Source: an uncultured Clostridia bacterium (lineage in GTDB: Bacteria > Bacillota > Clostridia > TANB77 > CAG-508). Taken from it: a stretch of DNA of 64,000 nt. Made by a program: the position numbers and the translations under genes. The notes below the pieces were generated by a model. That model was not told where the DNA came from. It made no database searches and saw only the letters and a program-made list of their open reading frames with translations. The DNA is taken from positions 3,529 through 67,528 of the forward strand of contig CAKPIA010000009.1 of assembly GCA_934162205.1 (NCBI GenBank). The letters run 5' to 3'. Positions 8,838 through 18,643 of this stretch are shown piece after piece. Within the stretch, counting starts at the first letter, position 1. The number at the start of each line of letters is the position of its first letter.

Positions 8838-9485
8838 TTAATATAATTTTGGCTTTAATTCTAAATAAATAGGCTTTTCATCACCAATCATTGTAGATTT
8901 TCCGTGTCCTGGATATACAATTGTATCATCTGGTAATATTAAAAGTTTATTTGTTATTGAGTTCATTATATCTTCTATACTTCCTGTTGGTAAATCTGTT
9001 CTTCCCCATGTTCCTCTAAATAATGTATCACCAGAAAATAATAGTTTTTCTTCTTCACAATACAAACTTGTTCCACCTATTGTGTGACCAGGTGTATGAA
9101 TTATTTTAAACTCTAAATCTCCTAAGTGTAATAAATCTCCATCATCAACTCTTGAATCAGCTTCTAATTCAATTTTGTCCATACCAATATATGTGGTTAA
9201 ATTAATTTTTTCATCATTTAGTCCTTCTGCATCATATCTATGAATTAAAATTTTTCCACCACATCTATTTTTTAATTCATTCACTCCCCCTATGTGGTCA
9301 CCATGACAATGTGTAATATAAATATATTTTAATTTTCCTTTTAAAATGTCAATCATTTCTACTATTTTATCAACGTCACCAGCAGGGTCAATAACCATAG
9401 TTTCGGTTGATTTTTCATCAAAAACAATATAACAATTAGTTGGATCTCCAATCCAAGTTTCTATCTTTAGTTCTTTTAAAATCAT
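8838..9485 (-). CDS. MBL-fold metallo-hydrolase (glyoxalase II-like)
   Basis: This is a 215-residue metallo-beta-lactamase-fold hydrolase. The metal-binding motif is THCHGDHIGG (about residues 58-67). Further ligands are HTPGHTIGGTSLY, FSGDTLFRGTWGR and YPGHGKSTMIGDE. The start at 9485 gives 9-nt spacing to AAGGGA; an ATG three codons earlier touches the ribosome site. It lies immediately downstream of rel, with only a few bases between. The same pairing of a glyoxalase II-like MBL gene with rel occurs in many Firmicutes, as I recall. The substrate is not determined. Confidence 0.85.
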   Translation of the reverse strand: MILKELKIETWIGDPTNCYIVFDEKSTETMVIDPAGDVDKIVEMIDILKGKLKYIYITHCHGDHIGGVNELKNRCGGKILIHRYDAEGLNDEKINLTTYIGMDKIELEADSRVDDGDLLHLGDLEFKIIHTPGHTIGGTSLYCEEEKLLFSGDTLFRGTWGRTDLPTGSIEDIMNSITNKLLILPDDTIVYPGHGKSTMIGDEKPIYLELKPKLY

Positions 9486-9498
9486 TTTTATCATTCCC

Positions 9499-11698
9499 TT
9501 ATTTTTTTCTTTTTACTTCATATACACTTTCAACTTTTCTTACAGCTCTTATTAATTTATTCATTTCGTCTAAATTTTCTATTTCAACATTTATGTTTAT
9601 TACAGCTATATTTTGTTTTGTTGTTTTTGTATTAACTCCCATAAGTTTAGCTTTTGTTGTTCCTATTTCTTTTAATATATCTGCTAATAGACCTGCCCTA
9701 TCATTTGAATAAATTTCAATATCTGCTGTATATGCAGCTTTTTGCTGATTATACCATTCAACATCTATCATTCTATTTTCTTCTGATAACAAGTCTTTAA
9801 CATTTACACAATCTTTTCTATGAACAGATACTCCTCTTCCCTTTGTTATATATCCAACAATTTCATCACCTGGAAGAGGGTTACAACATTTAGAAAGTTT
9901 TACTAAACAATTATCTATTCCTTTTACTATAATTCCAGAATTTGAAATACTAGGCTTTTTAGGTTTTTGTTTTGATAATTCTTCTATTTTTTGTTCAATG
10001 TTTTCTTCGTTATGCTCTTTTCTATATTCTATAAGCATTCTAGCAATAATTTTTACAGGAGAAATTGCACCAAATCCAACAGATGCATACATTTCTTCTA
10101 AATTCTTATATTTATATCTTTCAAGCATTGGCTCAATATACTCGCCTTTAAACAATTCAACATAAGGAATCCCTATTCTTTTAATTTCTTTTTCTATTAA
10201 GTCTTTTCCTCTTTCAATATTCTCTGATTTTTCAGCTTTTTTAAACCAAGATAATATTTTATTTTTTGCACTACTACTTTTTACAAACTTAAGCCAATCT
10301 CTACTTGGTCCCTTTGAATTGTCAGATGTTATTATTTCTACTATATCTCCTGTCTTTAAAGGTGTTATTATAGGCATCATTTTACTATTTATTTTACATC
10401 CTGTCATATGATGTCCAATTTCTGCATGTATACTATATGCAAAATCTATTGATGTTGCACCTCTTGGCAATACTTTTATTGCTCCTTTAGGTGTAAATAC
10501 ATAAACTTCATCTTCAAAAAGTTCAGTTTTTAATGTTTCTAAAAATTGTTGAGGGTCTTGCATATCTTTTTGCCATTCTAATGTTTCTCTAAGCCATGCT
10601 AATTTATCTTCTTCTACTTTTACTGATTGTTTTTTACCAAAATAACTCGCTTCCTTATATGCCCAATGTGCAGCAATACCAAATTCTGCAATTCTATGCA
10701 TATCCCATGTACGTATTTGAACTTCAAATGGCGTACCTTTTTCACCTAGTAATGTTGTATGAATCGATTGATACATATTAGGTTTTGGAACAGCAATATA
10801 ATCTTTAAATCTTCCTGGCATAGGACTATATAATTCATGAACCACTCCTAATGCAGCATAACAATCTTTTACAGAATTAACTAAAATTCTTAATGCAAAT
10901 AAATCATATATTTGATCTAATGTTTTATTATCTCTTTGCATTTTTCTATATATACTATATAAATGTTTTGCTCTTCCTGTAACTTCAGCATCAATTCTTT
11001 GTTTTTTTAGTTCTACTCTTATATCTGCCATTATTTTTTCTATAAATTTTAGTCTTTCTTCTCTCTTTTTATTTATACCTTCTACTAACTCTCTATATTC
11101 TTCTGGATATAAATATTTAAAAGATAAATCTTCTAATTCCCATTTTATAGAATAAACCCCGTAATCTATTTGCAAGTGGTGCATATAATTCCATAGTTTC
11201 TTTTGCATTAGCTATTTGTCTATCTCTTTTTAAATATTTTAATGTTCTCATATTATGAAGTCTATCAGCTAATTTTATTAATATTACTCTTATATCTTTT
11301 CCCATTGCAAGAAACATTTTTCTATAATCTTCAACTTGTTTTTCTTCAACTGTTTCAAATTGCATTTCTCCAAGTTTAGTAACACCTGCAACCATTTCTG
11401 CAATTTCGTCACCAAATTCTTTTCTTAAATCCGCATCTGTAACATCTGTATCTTCTACAACATCATGTAAAAGTGCTGCACAAATTGTGCTATCATCTAA
11501 TCCTATATCTGCTAAAATATATGCAACGTTTAAAGGATGAATTATATATGGTTCTCCTGATCTTCTGCATTGATCTCCATGATGTCCTAAAGCATAATTG
11601 TATGCTTTCATTATTAATTTTGTATCCACTCTTTTTGTTTTTTCTTTCTTTTTTGCTATAACATCTCCAATTGTAATCTCTTTGTTTTCTTCTTGCAT
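9499..11698 (-). CDS. rel: Bifunctional (p)ppGpp synthetase/hydrolase Rel, split by one extra base
   Basis: Rel makes and degrades (p)ppGpp, the stringent-response alarmone. The frame from 11698 encodes the HD hydrolase domain (HPLNVAYILADIGLD, LLHDVVEDTD, KLADRLHNMRTL) and would stop at 11117 after 193 aa. The synthetase, TGS and ACT domains lie in the +1 frame down to 9499. Skipping the single C at 11161 joins the frames as ANRL-GVYSIKWELED, exactly the canonical junction, and gives 732 aa, the usual Rel length. The synthetase has RVELKKQRIDAEVTGR and YQSIHTT. TGS begins near VYVFTPKGAI and ACT near DRAGLLADIL. Downstream codons look fully conserved, so this is not a decaying pseudogene. 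It could be programmed frameshifting or a sequence error. Confidence 0.9.
11159..11164 (-). other. Frame-shift site in rel: TTA-C-GGG
   Basis: On the minus strand the codons read AGA TTA CGG GGT in the upstream frame and AGA TTA (C) GGG GTT in the frame that restores Rel. The extra C is at 11161. The in-frame CGG is an otherwise almost unused codon in this window. I see no prfB-like Shine-Dalgarno stimulator or stop codon at the site. Confidence 0.85.
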
Positions 11699-11724
11699 TA
11701 AACCACCCCTTTATTGACACTTTT

Positions 11725-13413
11725 CTATATTGATTTCATAATATCTTTTAAATTAATTTGTAAATTATCAACACCGTTGAATGTATTAATTTCTAATACT
11801 CCAACAACATCAACTTTATCTCCAATTAAATAATCATTAACTAAATATCCCATATTAAATCCTATTGCATTTATTATATTATTATTGTCTTTTAATGTTA
11901 ATTTTAAATGCTTTCCTTCTGATAATGCACGTATAGAATTTATTTTTAAATTTCTATATGCAAATAATGGCATTTTATTACCTTCCCCAAAAGGTTCTAA
12001 AGCACTTAAGCTTTCAACAATATCTTTATTAATATTATTTAAATCTATTTCTGCATCTATATTAATAATTGGAACTATATCTTTTATATTACTTTCTTCT
12101 GCTATTTTTTCTATATCATTTTCAAATTTATCCAAATTATCCTTTTTTACAGTAACACCAATTGCCATAGCATGTCCACCAAATTTTTCTAGGCTGTTAC
12201 TACATTTATTTAAAGCCTCATGTAAATCAAATCCAGGTATACTTCTTCCTGATCCCTTTCCAATATCATCTTCGAAACATAATAAAATACTTGGTTTAAA
12301 GTATAAATCTGTTATTTTAGATGCAACAATACCAATCACACCATGATGCCATCCATTACCACCAACTACTATAACATTATTATTATCTAAATGCTCATTT
12401 TCTATTTTCGCTAGTGCTTCATTATATATGTTTCTTTCAATTTCTTGTCTTTTTGTATTATACCCATTTAGTTTTTTTACTAAATCATTTACTTCCACTA
12501 TGTTTTTAGATAAAAACAATGCCAATGCATCTTCTTGATATCCCATTCTTCCAGATGCATTAATTCTTGGTGCTATACCAAAAGAAACAGTATTTGAATC
12601 TATTTTATTATAGCCAGATGCTTGTAATAATGCTTTTAATCCTATATTTTTAGTTTGTTGTACTAATCTTAATCCTAATTTTGTAATAACTCTATTTTCG
12701 TCTACTAATGGAACTATATCTGATATTGTACCAACGCAAACAATATCTAAAAATTTTAAATATTCTTTTTCTTCTAATCCTAATCTAATTGAAATTGCTT
12801 GTGATAATTTGAATGCAACACCTACACCAGCCAATTCTCTGAATGGATATTTGTTATCTTTTCTTTTTGCATCAATTACAGCAAATGCTTTTGGTAGTTC
12901 TTCTACTGGTTCATGGTGATCTGTTATTATTGTTTGTATTCCTAAACTATTTGCATAATCAATTTCCTCTATTGCAGAAATACCACAATCTACTGTTATC
13001 ATTAAATCATATTTTTTACTTGCAATTTCTTCTAATGCAGGTTTATTTAATCCATATCCTTCTTCAAGTCTATTTGGAATATATTGATCAACTTGTAAAC
13101 CTCTTTCTTCTAAAAAGCTTTTTAATACAGTTATACTTGTTATTCCATCAACATCATAATCTCCATATATTACTATTTTTTCTTTATTTTTTATTGCAGT
13201 TACTATTCTATCTACAGCTTTTTCCATATCTGGCAACAAATATGGATCATGGAAGTCATTTCTAGTTGGATTTAAAAATATACGTATATCTTCATCTTTA
13301 ATGATATTTCTATTTACTAATATAGTAGCTAATAATTTGCTTATATTATATTTATTTGATAATTCTTCTACTTTTTCCTCGTCGCACTCACAAAATTGCC
13401 ATTTTTTATTCAT
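11725..13413 (-). CDS. recJ: Single-stranded-DNA-specific exonuclease RecJ
   Basis: RecJ is a 5'-3' ssDNA exonuclease of recombination and mismatch/base-excision repair. DHH-family motifs are present: IYGDYDVDGITS (about residues 80-91), MITVDCGIS, and TIITDHHEP (about 157-165). The DHHA1 part has GSGRSIPGFDLHEAL and FGGHAMAIG. An OB-like C-terminal part ends in DNLQINLKDI. At 562 aa it is on the short side of the family. GGAGAG precedes the ATG. It sits 26 nt upstream of rel, a common Firmicute arrangement, so the two are probably co-transcribed. Confidence 0.95.
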   Translation of the reverse strand: MNKKWQFCECDEEKVEELSNKYNISKLLATILVNRNIIKDEDIRIFLNPTRNDFHDPYLLPDMEKAVDRIVTAIKNKEKIVIYGDYDVDGITSITVLKSFLEERGLQVDQYIPNRLEEGYGLNKPALEEIASKKYDLMITVDCGISAIEEIDYANSLGIQTIITDHHEPVEELPKAFAVIDAKRKDNKYPFRELAGVGVAFKLSQAISIRLGLEEKEYLKFLDIVCVGTISDIVPLVDENRVITKLGLRLVQQTKNIGLKALLQASGYNKIDSNTVSFGIAPRINASGRMGYQEDALALFLSKNIVEVNDLVKKLNGYNTKRQEIERNIYNEALAKIENEHLDNNNVIVVGGNGWHHGVIGIVASKITDLYFKPSILLCFEDDIGKGSGRSIPGFDLHEALNKCSNSLEKFGGHAMAIGVTVKKDNLDKFENDIEKIAEESNIKDIVPIINIDAEIDLNNINKDIVESLSALEPFGEGNKMPLFAYRNLKINSIRALSEGKHLKLTLKDNNNIINAIGFNMGYLVNDYLIGDKVDVVGVLEINTFNGVDNLQINLKDIMKSI

Positions 13414-13512
13414 TTTTCTCTCCTATTATTACATTTTCTACATTGTATAATAAATTTTTTGCTTTTTAAATACTTTTTTAGTATTTTTATAAAATTTATT
13501 AAAAAAACTTTA

Positions 13513-13545
13513 TAAAAAAATTGAGCAAATTTACTCAATTTTATT
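13513..13545 (-). terminator. Terminator downstream of the lytic transglycosylase
   Basis: On the minus strand, ATTGAG..AAATTT..CTCAAT forms a hairpin directly followed by seven Ts. A longer alternative pairing with GAGCAAAAATTC upstream (near 13555) may compete. It lies about 80 nt past the stop of the 13623-14186 gene. Confidence 0.65.
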
Positions 13546-13591
13546 CGAGAATTTTTGCTCAATTTCTTTATATTATTTAAACTATTTTTAT

Positions 13592-13622
13592 GTTGTCAAA
13601 AAACTACGTCCCCATTGACAAC
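13592..13622 (-). repeat. 31-bp hairpin repeat, copy 1
   Basis: The ends are GTTGTCAA and TTGACAAC (8-bp inverted repeat) around a 15-nt centre containing GTCCCC. It abuts the stop codon of the lytic transglycosylase gene. On the transcript strand it reads GTTGTCAA, then TGGGGACGTAG, then TTGACAAC. Confidence 0.85.
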
Positions 13623-14186
13623 CTAATTATATAATTGTTTGTAAATTTTATAGTCTCTTAGTATTTTTCTAACATAATTATTTGTTTCTTTGTAAGGTAT
13701 GTTTTCTACGTCTGATCCGTCTTTTTTTATAATTCCTTTTTCTATCCAATTGTCTACATTTCCTGTACCAGCATTATATGCAGATAATGCAACCTCTATA
13801 TTATTGTATTTTTCTATTAAATTTGAAATATATTTGACACCTAAATTAATATTAATATCAATATTTTTTAAGTTTTCTTCATTACAATCTACATTTATTG
13901 TTTTTCCAAGTTGTATTGCAGTTGTTGGCATAAGTTGCATTAATCCAGTTGCACCTTTATTAGAAACTGCATTTTCATTAAAATTACTCTCTGCTTTTAT
14001 TATTGCATATATTAAATTTTTATCTACACTATATTGCTCTGAATATTTCGAAACATATTCCTCATATTTTATTGGATAAATATTTTTTAAAATTCTATCT
14101 TGAACTTTAAATACTCCAAATAAAATATAAGATATTATTATTAATATTACTAATATAAATAATAATTTTTTTAATATTTTTAGCAC
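13623..14186 (-). CDS. Lytic transglycosylase (SLT domain), membrane-anchored
   Basis: This is a predicted murein lytic transglycosylase. I choose the GTG at 14186 because AAGGAGAG lies at proper spacing; an upstream TTG at 14222 has no ribosome site. The 187-residue protein has one N-terminal membrane segment (LLFILVILIIISYILFGV). It is followed by an SLT domain with AIIKAESNFNENAVS (catalytic Glu), GATGLMQLMPTTA and ALSAYNAGTGNVD. The gene follows polA closely. Homologues cleave glycan strands during growth or sporulation; the specific role is unknown. Confidence 0.88.
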   Translation of the reverse strand: MLKILKKLLFILVILIIISYILFGVFKVQDRILKNIYPIKYEEYVSKYSEQYSVDKNLIYAIIKAESNFNENAVSNKGATGLMQLMPTTAIQLGKTINVDCNEENLKNIDININLGVKYISNLIEKYNNIEVALSAYNAGTGNVDNWIEKGIIKKDGSDVENIPYKETNNYVRKILRDYKIYKQLYN

Positions 14187-14225
14187 AATTATTCTCTCCT
14201 TCTTGCTTAATCTGTTGTACAATTT

Positions 14226-16955
14226 TTATTTACATTCATACCAGTTATCCGCTTCTGAAATTTCTGCAATCAATGGTACTTCTAGTTTAGCAGCATTTTC
14301 CATACTTTCTTTTAATATTTTTTTAACTTGTTCTTTTTCTTCTTTTACAGTTTCTATCATCATTTCATCATGAACTTGTAAAACTATTTTAGATTTTAAA
14401 TTATTTTCTTTTAATTTATTATATACATTTATCATTGCTATTTTCATAATATCTGCTGCTGTTCCTTGTATAGGAGTATTCATTGCAGCTCTAGTACCAA
14501 ATTGTCTAACCATATAATTGTTAGACTTTAATTCTGGAATATATCTTCTTCTATGGAATAGTGTTTCTACATATCCATTTTCTTTTGCTTCTTCTGTTAT
14601 ATTTGTCATAAAATTTTTTATTCCAGAATATTTTTCTAGATATTGTTCTATATATTCTTTAGCTTTTTTTCTTGATATTCCTAATTGCTCTCCTAATCCA
14701 AAATCGCTTATTCCATATACAATACCAAAATTAACAGCTTTTGCATCACTTCTTTGTTCTTTGGTAACTTCATCTATTGGAATATTAAACACTTTAGAAG
14801 CTGCTTGTCTGTGTATGTCTTCATTATTATTAAATGCTTCTATCATGTGTTCATCTTTTGACATATGTGCTAAAACTCTTAATTCTATTTGAGAATAATC
14901 AGCATCTAAATATATACTTCCTTCAGCTGGTTTAAATACTTTTCTTAATCTTTTTCCAAGTTCTATTCTTGTAGGTATATTTTGTAAATTTGGCTCAGTT
15001 GAACTTATTCTTCCTGTTGCAGTTATTGTTTGATGGAAAAATGAATGTATTCTATTTGTTTTTGGATTAATATATGGTTTTAATCCTTCAACATATGTCG
15101 AATTTAATTTCATTAATTGTCTATATTCTAATATTTTTTCTATTATAGGATGCTTTGCTTTTAATTTTTCTAAAACATCAACATCAGTTGAATAACCGTT
15201 TTTGGTTTTCTTTACTATTGGTAATTCTAATTTTTCAAATAAAATTTCTCCCAATTGTTTAGTAGAGTTTATATTAAACTCTTCTCCTGCTAATTCATAA
15301 ATATCCTTTGTAAGTATTTCTAAGTTTTGTTTTAATTCATCACCGAATACATTTAATTCTTCTTTATCTGCATACATACCATTCCATTGCATATTTGATA
15401 ACACTTCTACTGTTGGCATATCTATATTATTAAATAAATCTATTGCGTTTATTTCTTTTAATTTTTCTGTAAACACTTCATCTAATTTGTATATACTATA
15501 ACAGTATGCTGAATTTTTATATTTATTTATATCATCCTTACCATTTTCATCACTTGTATCAAATAAAGTTATTTGCTCTTGATTTTTTTCTTGTATTCCT
15601 TGTTTTAATAAATATTCTTCTATGTTAAATCCTATATATTCATTTGACAATATTTCTATATCATATTTGTTATTTGTAGGATTTAATATATATGCAGCTA
15701 CTTTTGCATCAAATTTTAAATTTGTTAGATTTATACCTATTTGTTTTAATAAAATATAATCTCTTGTTAATCTATGTCCATATTTTTCTATATTATTATT
15801 TTCAAATATAGTTTTAAAGTTATCTATAAATTTATTTATATTATCTTTAAAATCTATATAATATACTTTATTACTTTCTTTATCAAATATACTAATTTGC
15901 GCTATTTTTTCTTTTATTATTAATTCTTCATTATTATCTTCTTCTGTTGCAAAATGATATATTATTTGTTTTTTATTATTTATCATTTCTATAATTTTTG
16001 CAACATCATTTACGTCTTCTATTGTAAACAGTTCTTCTTGTGTTTGACTTAATTTTTCTGTTTCTCCATCTAATAAATTAAATTTTTCTATATATCTTTT
16101 AAAATTTAGCTTTTTAAATAATTCTAATACTTCTTCTTTATTCCATTCTTCAACTTTAAAGTCACTTAAATCATCATCTATTGGCACTTCTAAGTTTATT
16201 GTTCCTAAAGTTTTTGAAAGAAAAGCTAAATCTTTATTAGCAACTATTTTTTCTCTTTGTTTACCTTTTAAGTCATCCTCATTTTTTTCTATTTTTTCGT
16301 ATAAATTTTCTATAGAATTATATCTTTGTACTAAAGATATTGCTGTTTTTTCACCTACGCCTGGTACACCTGGTATATTGTCAGATGTATCCCCTTGTAA
16401 TCCTTTAACATCTATCAATTGTTTTGGAACTAATCCATAAACTTCTTTTATTTTTTCTTCATCATATAATTCTGTTTCTGTTTTTCCCATTTTTGTTCTT
16501 GGTATTCTTATTGTTATATGATTACTTGCAAGTTGAAATGTATCTCTATCTCCTGATAATATAGTAACATCTAATCCTTGTTTTTCTCCATATTTAGATA
16601 ATGTCCCTAAAATATCATCTGCTTCGTATCCTTCTTTTTGTATAACATCTATATTCATAGCTTTTAATATTTCTTTTATAACTGGCATTTGCTCTGCAAG
16701 TTCATCTGGCATTCCATGACGATTTGCTTTATAACCTTCATATAATTTGTGTCTTGCTGTAGGAGCTTTTAAGTCAAATGCAACAACTAAATATTCTGGA
16801 TTAATATCTTCCATTATTTTAAATAATATTGCTAAAAAGCCATATATAGCATTTGTATATTTTCCATCACTTGTCATAAGGGTTTTGCTTCCCATTATTC
16901 CATAAAAAGCTCTATTCATTATGCTATTTCCATCTATTAAAACTAGTTTTTCCAA
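14226..16955 (-). CDS. polA: DNA polymerase I
   Basis: PolA performs gap repair and Okazaki maturation. The start is TTG at 16955, with CAGGAGG upstream. The N-terminal 5' nuclease (IDGNSIMNRAFYG, YEADDILGT, GDTSDNIPGVPGVGEKTA) covers about residues 1-290. The middle region (about 300-490) should be the 3'-5' exonuclease fold but lacks the DxE motif, so proofreading is probably lost, as in many Firmicute PolA proteins. The polymerase domain has DADYSQIELRVLAHMS, DAKAVNFGIVYGIS and LQVHDEMM. Its 5' end overlaps the upstream glycosyltransferase gene by 32 nt. Confidence 0.96.
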   Translation of the reverse strand: MEKLVLIDGNSIMNRAFYGIMGSKTLMTSDGKYTNAIYGFLAILFKIMEDINPEYLVVAFDLKAPTARHKLYEGYKANRHGMPDELAEQMPVIKEILKAMNIDVIQKEGYEADDILGTLSKYGEKQGLDVTILSGDRDTFQLASNHITIRIPRTKMGKTETELYDEEKIKEVYGLVPKQLIDVKGLQGDTSDNIPGVPGVGEKTAISLVQRYNSIENLYEKIEKNEDDLKGKQREKIVANKDLAFLSKTLGTINLEVPIDDDLSDFKVEEWNKEEVLELFKKLNFKRYIEKFNLLDGETEKLSQTQEELFTIEDVNDVAKIIEMINNKKQIIYHFATEEDNNEELIIKEKIAQISIFDKESNKVYYIDFKDNINKFIDNFKTIFENNNIEKYGHRLTRDYILLKQIGINLTNLKFDAKVAAYILNPTNNKYDIEILSNEYIGFNIEEYLLKQGIQEKNQEQITLFDTSDENGKDDINKYKNSAYCYSIYKLDEVFTEKLKEINAIDLFNNIDMPTVEVLSNMQWNGMYADKEELNVFGDELKQNLEILTKDIYELAGEEFNINSTKQLGEILFEKLELPIVKKTKNGYSTDVDVLEKLKAKHPIIEKILEYRQLMKLNSTYVEGLKPYINPKTNRIHSFFHQTITATGRISSTEPNLQNIPTRIELGKRLRKVFKPAEGSIYLDADYSQIELRVLAHMSKDEHMIEAFNNNEDIHRQAASKVFNIPIDEVTKEQRSDAKAVNFGIVYGISDFGLGEQLGISRKKAKEYIEQYLEKYSGIKNFMTNITEEAKENGYVETLFHRRRYIPELKSNNYMVRQFGTRAAMNTPIQGTAADIMKIAMINVYNKLKENNLKSKIVLQVHDEMMIETVKEEKEQVKKILKESMENAAKLEVPLIAEISEADNWYECK

Positions 16956-18405
16956 TTCTATTTTCCTCCTGTTTTATTCTTCTTATTATTTTATTTTTAT
17001 TATTATATAAAGTAAACAATATCATACATGTTGTTAAAATCAAATAAAAATATACTCCATATCTCCACTGTTCTCCGTTTATTAAAAATACTGAATTTGC
17101 ATACATACTTATTAATCCCGTTTGTACTATTAATTTTATATTACTTGCTTTTTGCCAAATCATTAATGGAAATAACCACATTATATACCACGGTTGAAAA
17201 CTTGTTATTAGTACAAATAAGAAGATCATAATAAAGTATAAATTATGTGTCATTTCTTTTTTTATTTTTATGTTAGGATTAAATAAAAGGCATAAATTTT
17301 TGATAGAAAATATATAAGCAAAACCAACTAATAAATATTGAGTTATTTTATAATTTACATTTTTAAATGTTTGACTTAATACTAAATATAAGCTTTTAGT
17401 AACTTTACTTTGTTGTTCCCATAAACCTGCAAATACATTTATATCTCTAATATATATAAAATATGGAACTACAAAGATTATTGAAAATATAATACCATAT
17501 TCTATGCACTTTATAAATCTAAATATAGGTTTTTCTTTTCTATAATAATAAATTATAAAAAATGGCAATAATAAAACTGTAAAGTATTTTATTCCTGTTG
17601 CTATTGCTAAAAATAATATACTAAAAAGTAATTTTTTCTTTTTTATTAAACAGTATAATGCTATTAATAAAAGCAGTACAACAAAAATATCATTGTGAAC
17701 ATTTACAATTCCTTCCAATATTATAAAAGGGTTTAATCCATATAATAAAACAAATATATTCTTTTTTGATAATTTATATATAAAATAACAATTTAGCATA
17801 TGAATTGTTAAATTTACCATTTTGAATACAAACAATCCAAAATCTATATTACCCAATGATAATTTTGCAACTACCGCACAAATTATTGTCCATATTGGTC
17901 CATAAACAACCGTTGTTTTCGCCCAATAGCTATTATATCCTTGTAACATTACTGTATCTGAATTAATATTAATATCATTATCATCTACATATTGTTTCAT
18001 AGAAATATAGTATGGATTTTGACCATATTCGCTATTTAGTCTACCTATACCTAAATAATAAAATACATCTGAACTAAACATTGGTACTGTAAATACAAAT
18101 ATTAGCGAAACTATTAATATAAATTTCATAACTGATTTTGTATCTTTAAATAATTGTTTTCGTTTTTTTATTATTAAAAAATATATTGTAATTAACAGAC
18201 TTATTATTATTAAATAAATTATGGTTTGTTTTACAGTATCTATATTGTTTAGTAAAAACTTAAATTCTTTATTAAATCCAAAAATTGTTTTATTTTTTAA
18301 TATATATACTATTGACGGAGTTATAAATGCAAACGATAAAACTATATACATAATTTTAATTAAGTTTATATTTTTGTCTTTTTCAGTTATTTTTGTCTTC
18401 TCCAC
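16924..18405 (-). CDS. Polytopic GT-C fold glycosyltransferase (mannosyltransferase-like)
   Basis: This 493-residue protein has about ten or more hydrophobic segments. The start is GTG at 18405, with AGGAGAAAC upstream. The first large loop, SSDVFYYLGIGRLNSEYGQNPYY (about residues 110-132), carries the acidic motif and Tyr/Gln-Asn-Pro signature of GT87/MptB-like polyprenol-phosphate sugar transferases. Later, NVHNDIFVVLLLL and GIKYFTVLLLPFF match the same superfamily. It would transfer a sugar from a lipid-phosphate donor on the outer membrane face. The acceptor is unknown. It is coupled to polA by overlap. Confidence 0.75.
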   Translation of the reverse strand: MEKTKITEKDKNINLIKIMYIVLSFAFITPSIVYILKNKTIFGFNKEFKFLLNNIDTVKQTIIYLIIISLLITIYFLIIKKRKQLFKDTKSVMKFILIVSLIFVFTVPMFSSDVFYYLGIGRLNSEYGQNPYYISMKQYVDDNDININSDTVMLQGYNSYWAKTTVVYGPIWTIICAVVAKLSLGNIDFGLFVFKMVNLTIHMLNCYFIYKLSKKNIFVLLYGLNPFIILEGIVNVHNDIFVVLLLLIALYCLIKKKKLLFSILFLAIATGIKYFTVLLLPFFIIYYYRKEKPIFRFIKCIEYGIIFSIIFVVPYFIYIRDINVFAGLWEQQSKVTKSLYLVLSQTFKNVNYKITQYLLVGFAYIFSIKNLCLLFNPNIKIKKEMTHNLYFIMIFLFVLITSFQPWYIMWLFPLMIWQKASNIKLIVQTGLISMYANSVFLINGEQWRYGVYFYLILTTCMILFTLYNNKNKIIRRIKQEENRIGKTSFNRWK

Positions 18406-18524
18406 TTGTTTCTCCTATGTTTTTTTCACACTATATCACAGTTTGTACTTTTTTTCTATATATAATCATTAATTTTTGTATATAATATTAATTTTTATTT
18501 TAAATTTCAGTGTTACATTCTTAG

Positions 18525-18554
18525 GTTGTCAAAGAACTACGTCCCCATTGACAA
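18525..18554 (-). repeat. 31-bp hairpin repeat, copy 2
   Basis: This copy matches copy 1 with one internal change (A to G) and loses the last C of the right arm. It is intergenic, about 90 nt past the stop of the FAD dehydrogenase gene and beyond its terminator. Confidence 0.8.
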
Positions 18555-18589
18555 GTAATTTTACTTTTTATTATTATATTTTAAATCTC

Positions 18590-18627
18590 AAAAAGAGAAA
18601 GATTTTATATAAAACCTTTCTCTTTTT
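18590..18627 (-). terminator. Terminator of the FAD dehydrogenase gene
   Basis: An 18-bp stem with one G-U pair (AAAAAGAGAAAG arms) is followed by a U-tract on the minus strand. It starts 17 nt after the stop codon. Confidence 0.8.
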
Positions 18628-18643
18628 TAATTACTGTGAACTA

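Noticed and set aside
9499..11698. rel as two independent genes, a small hydrolase and a separate synthetase
   Set aside because: The downstream frame has no ribosome site or good start at the junction, and removing one base recreates the exact canonical Rel sequence.
11493..11720. Alternative frame over the start of rel
   Set aside because: It overlaps the well-supported HD-domain frame and encodes an unlikely Arg/Lys-rich product.
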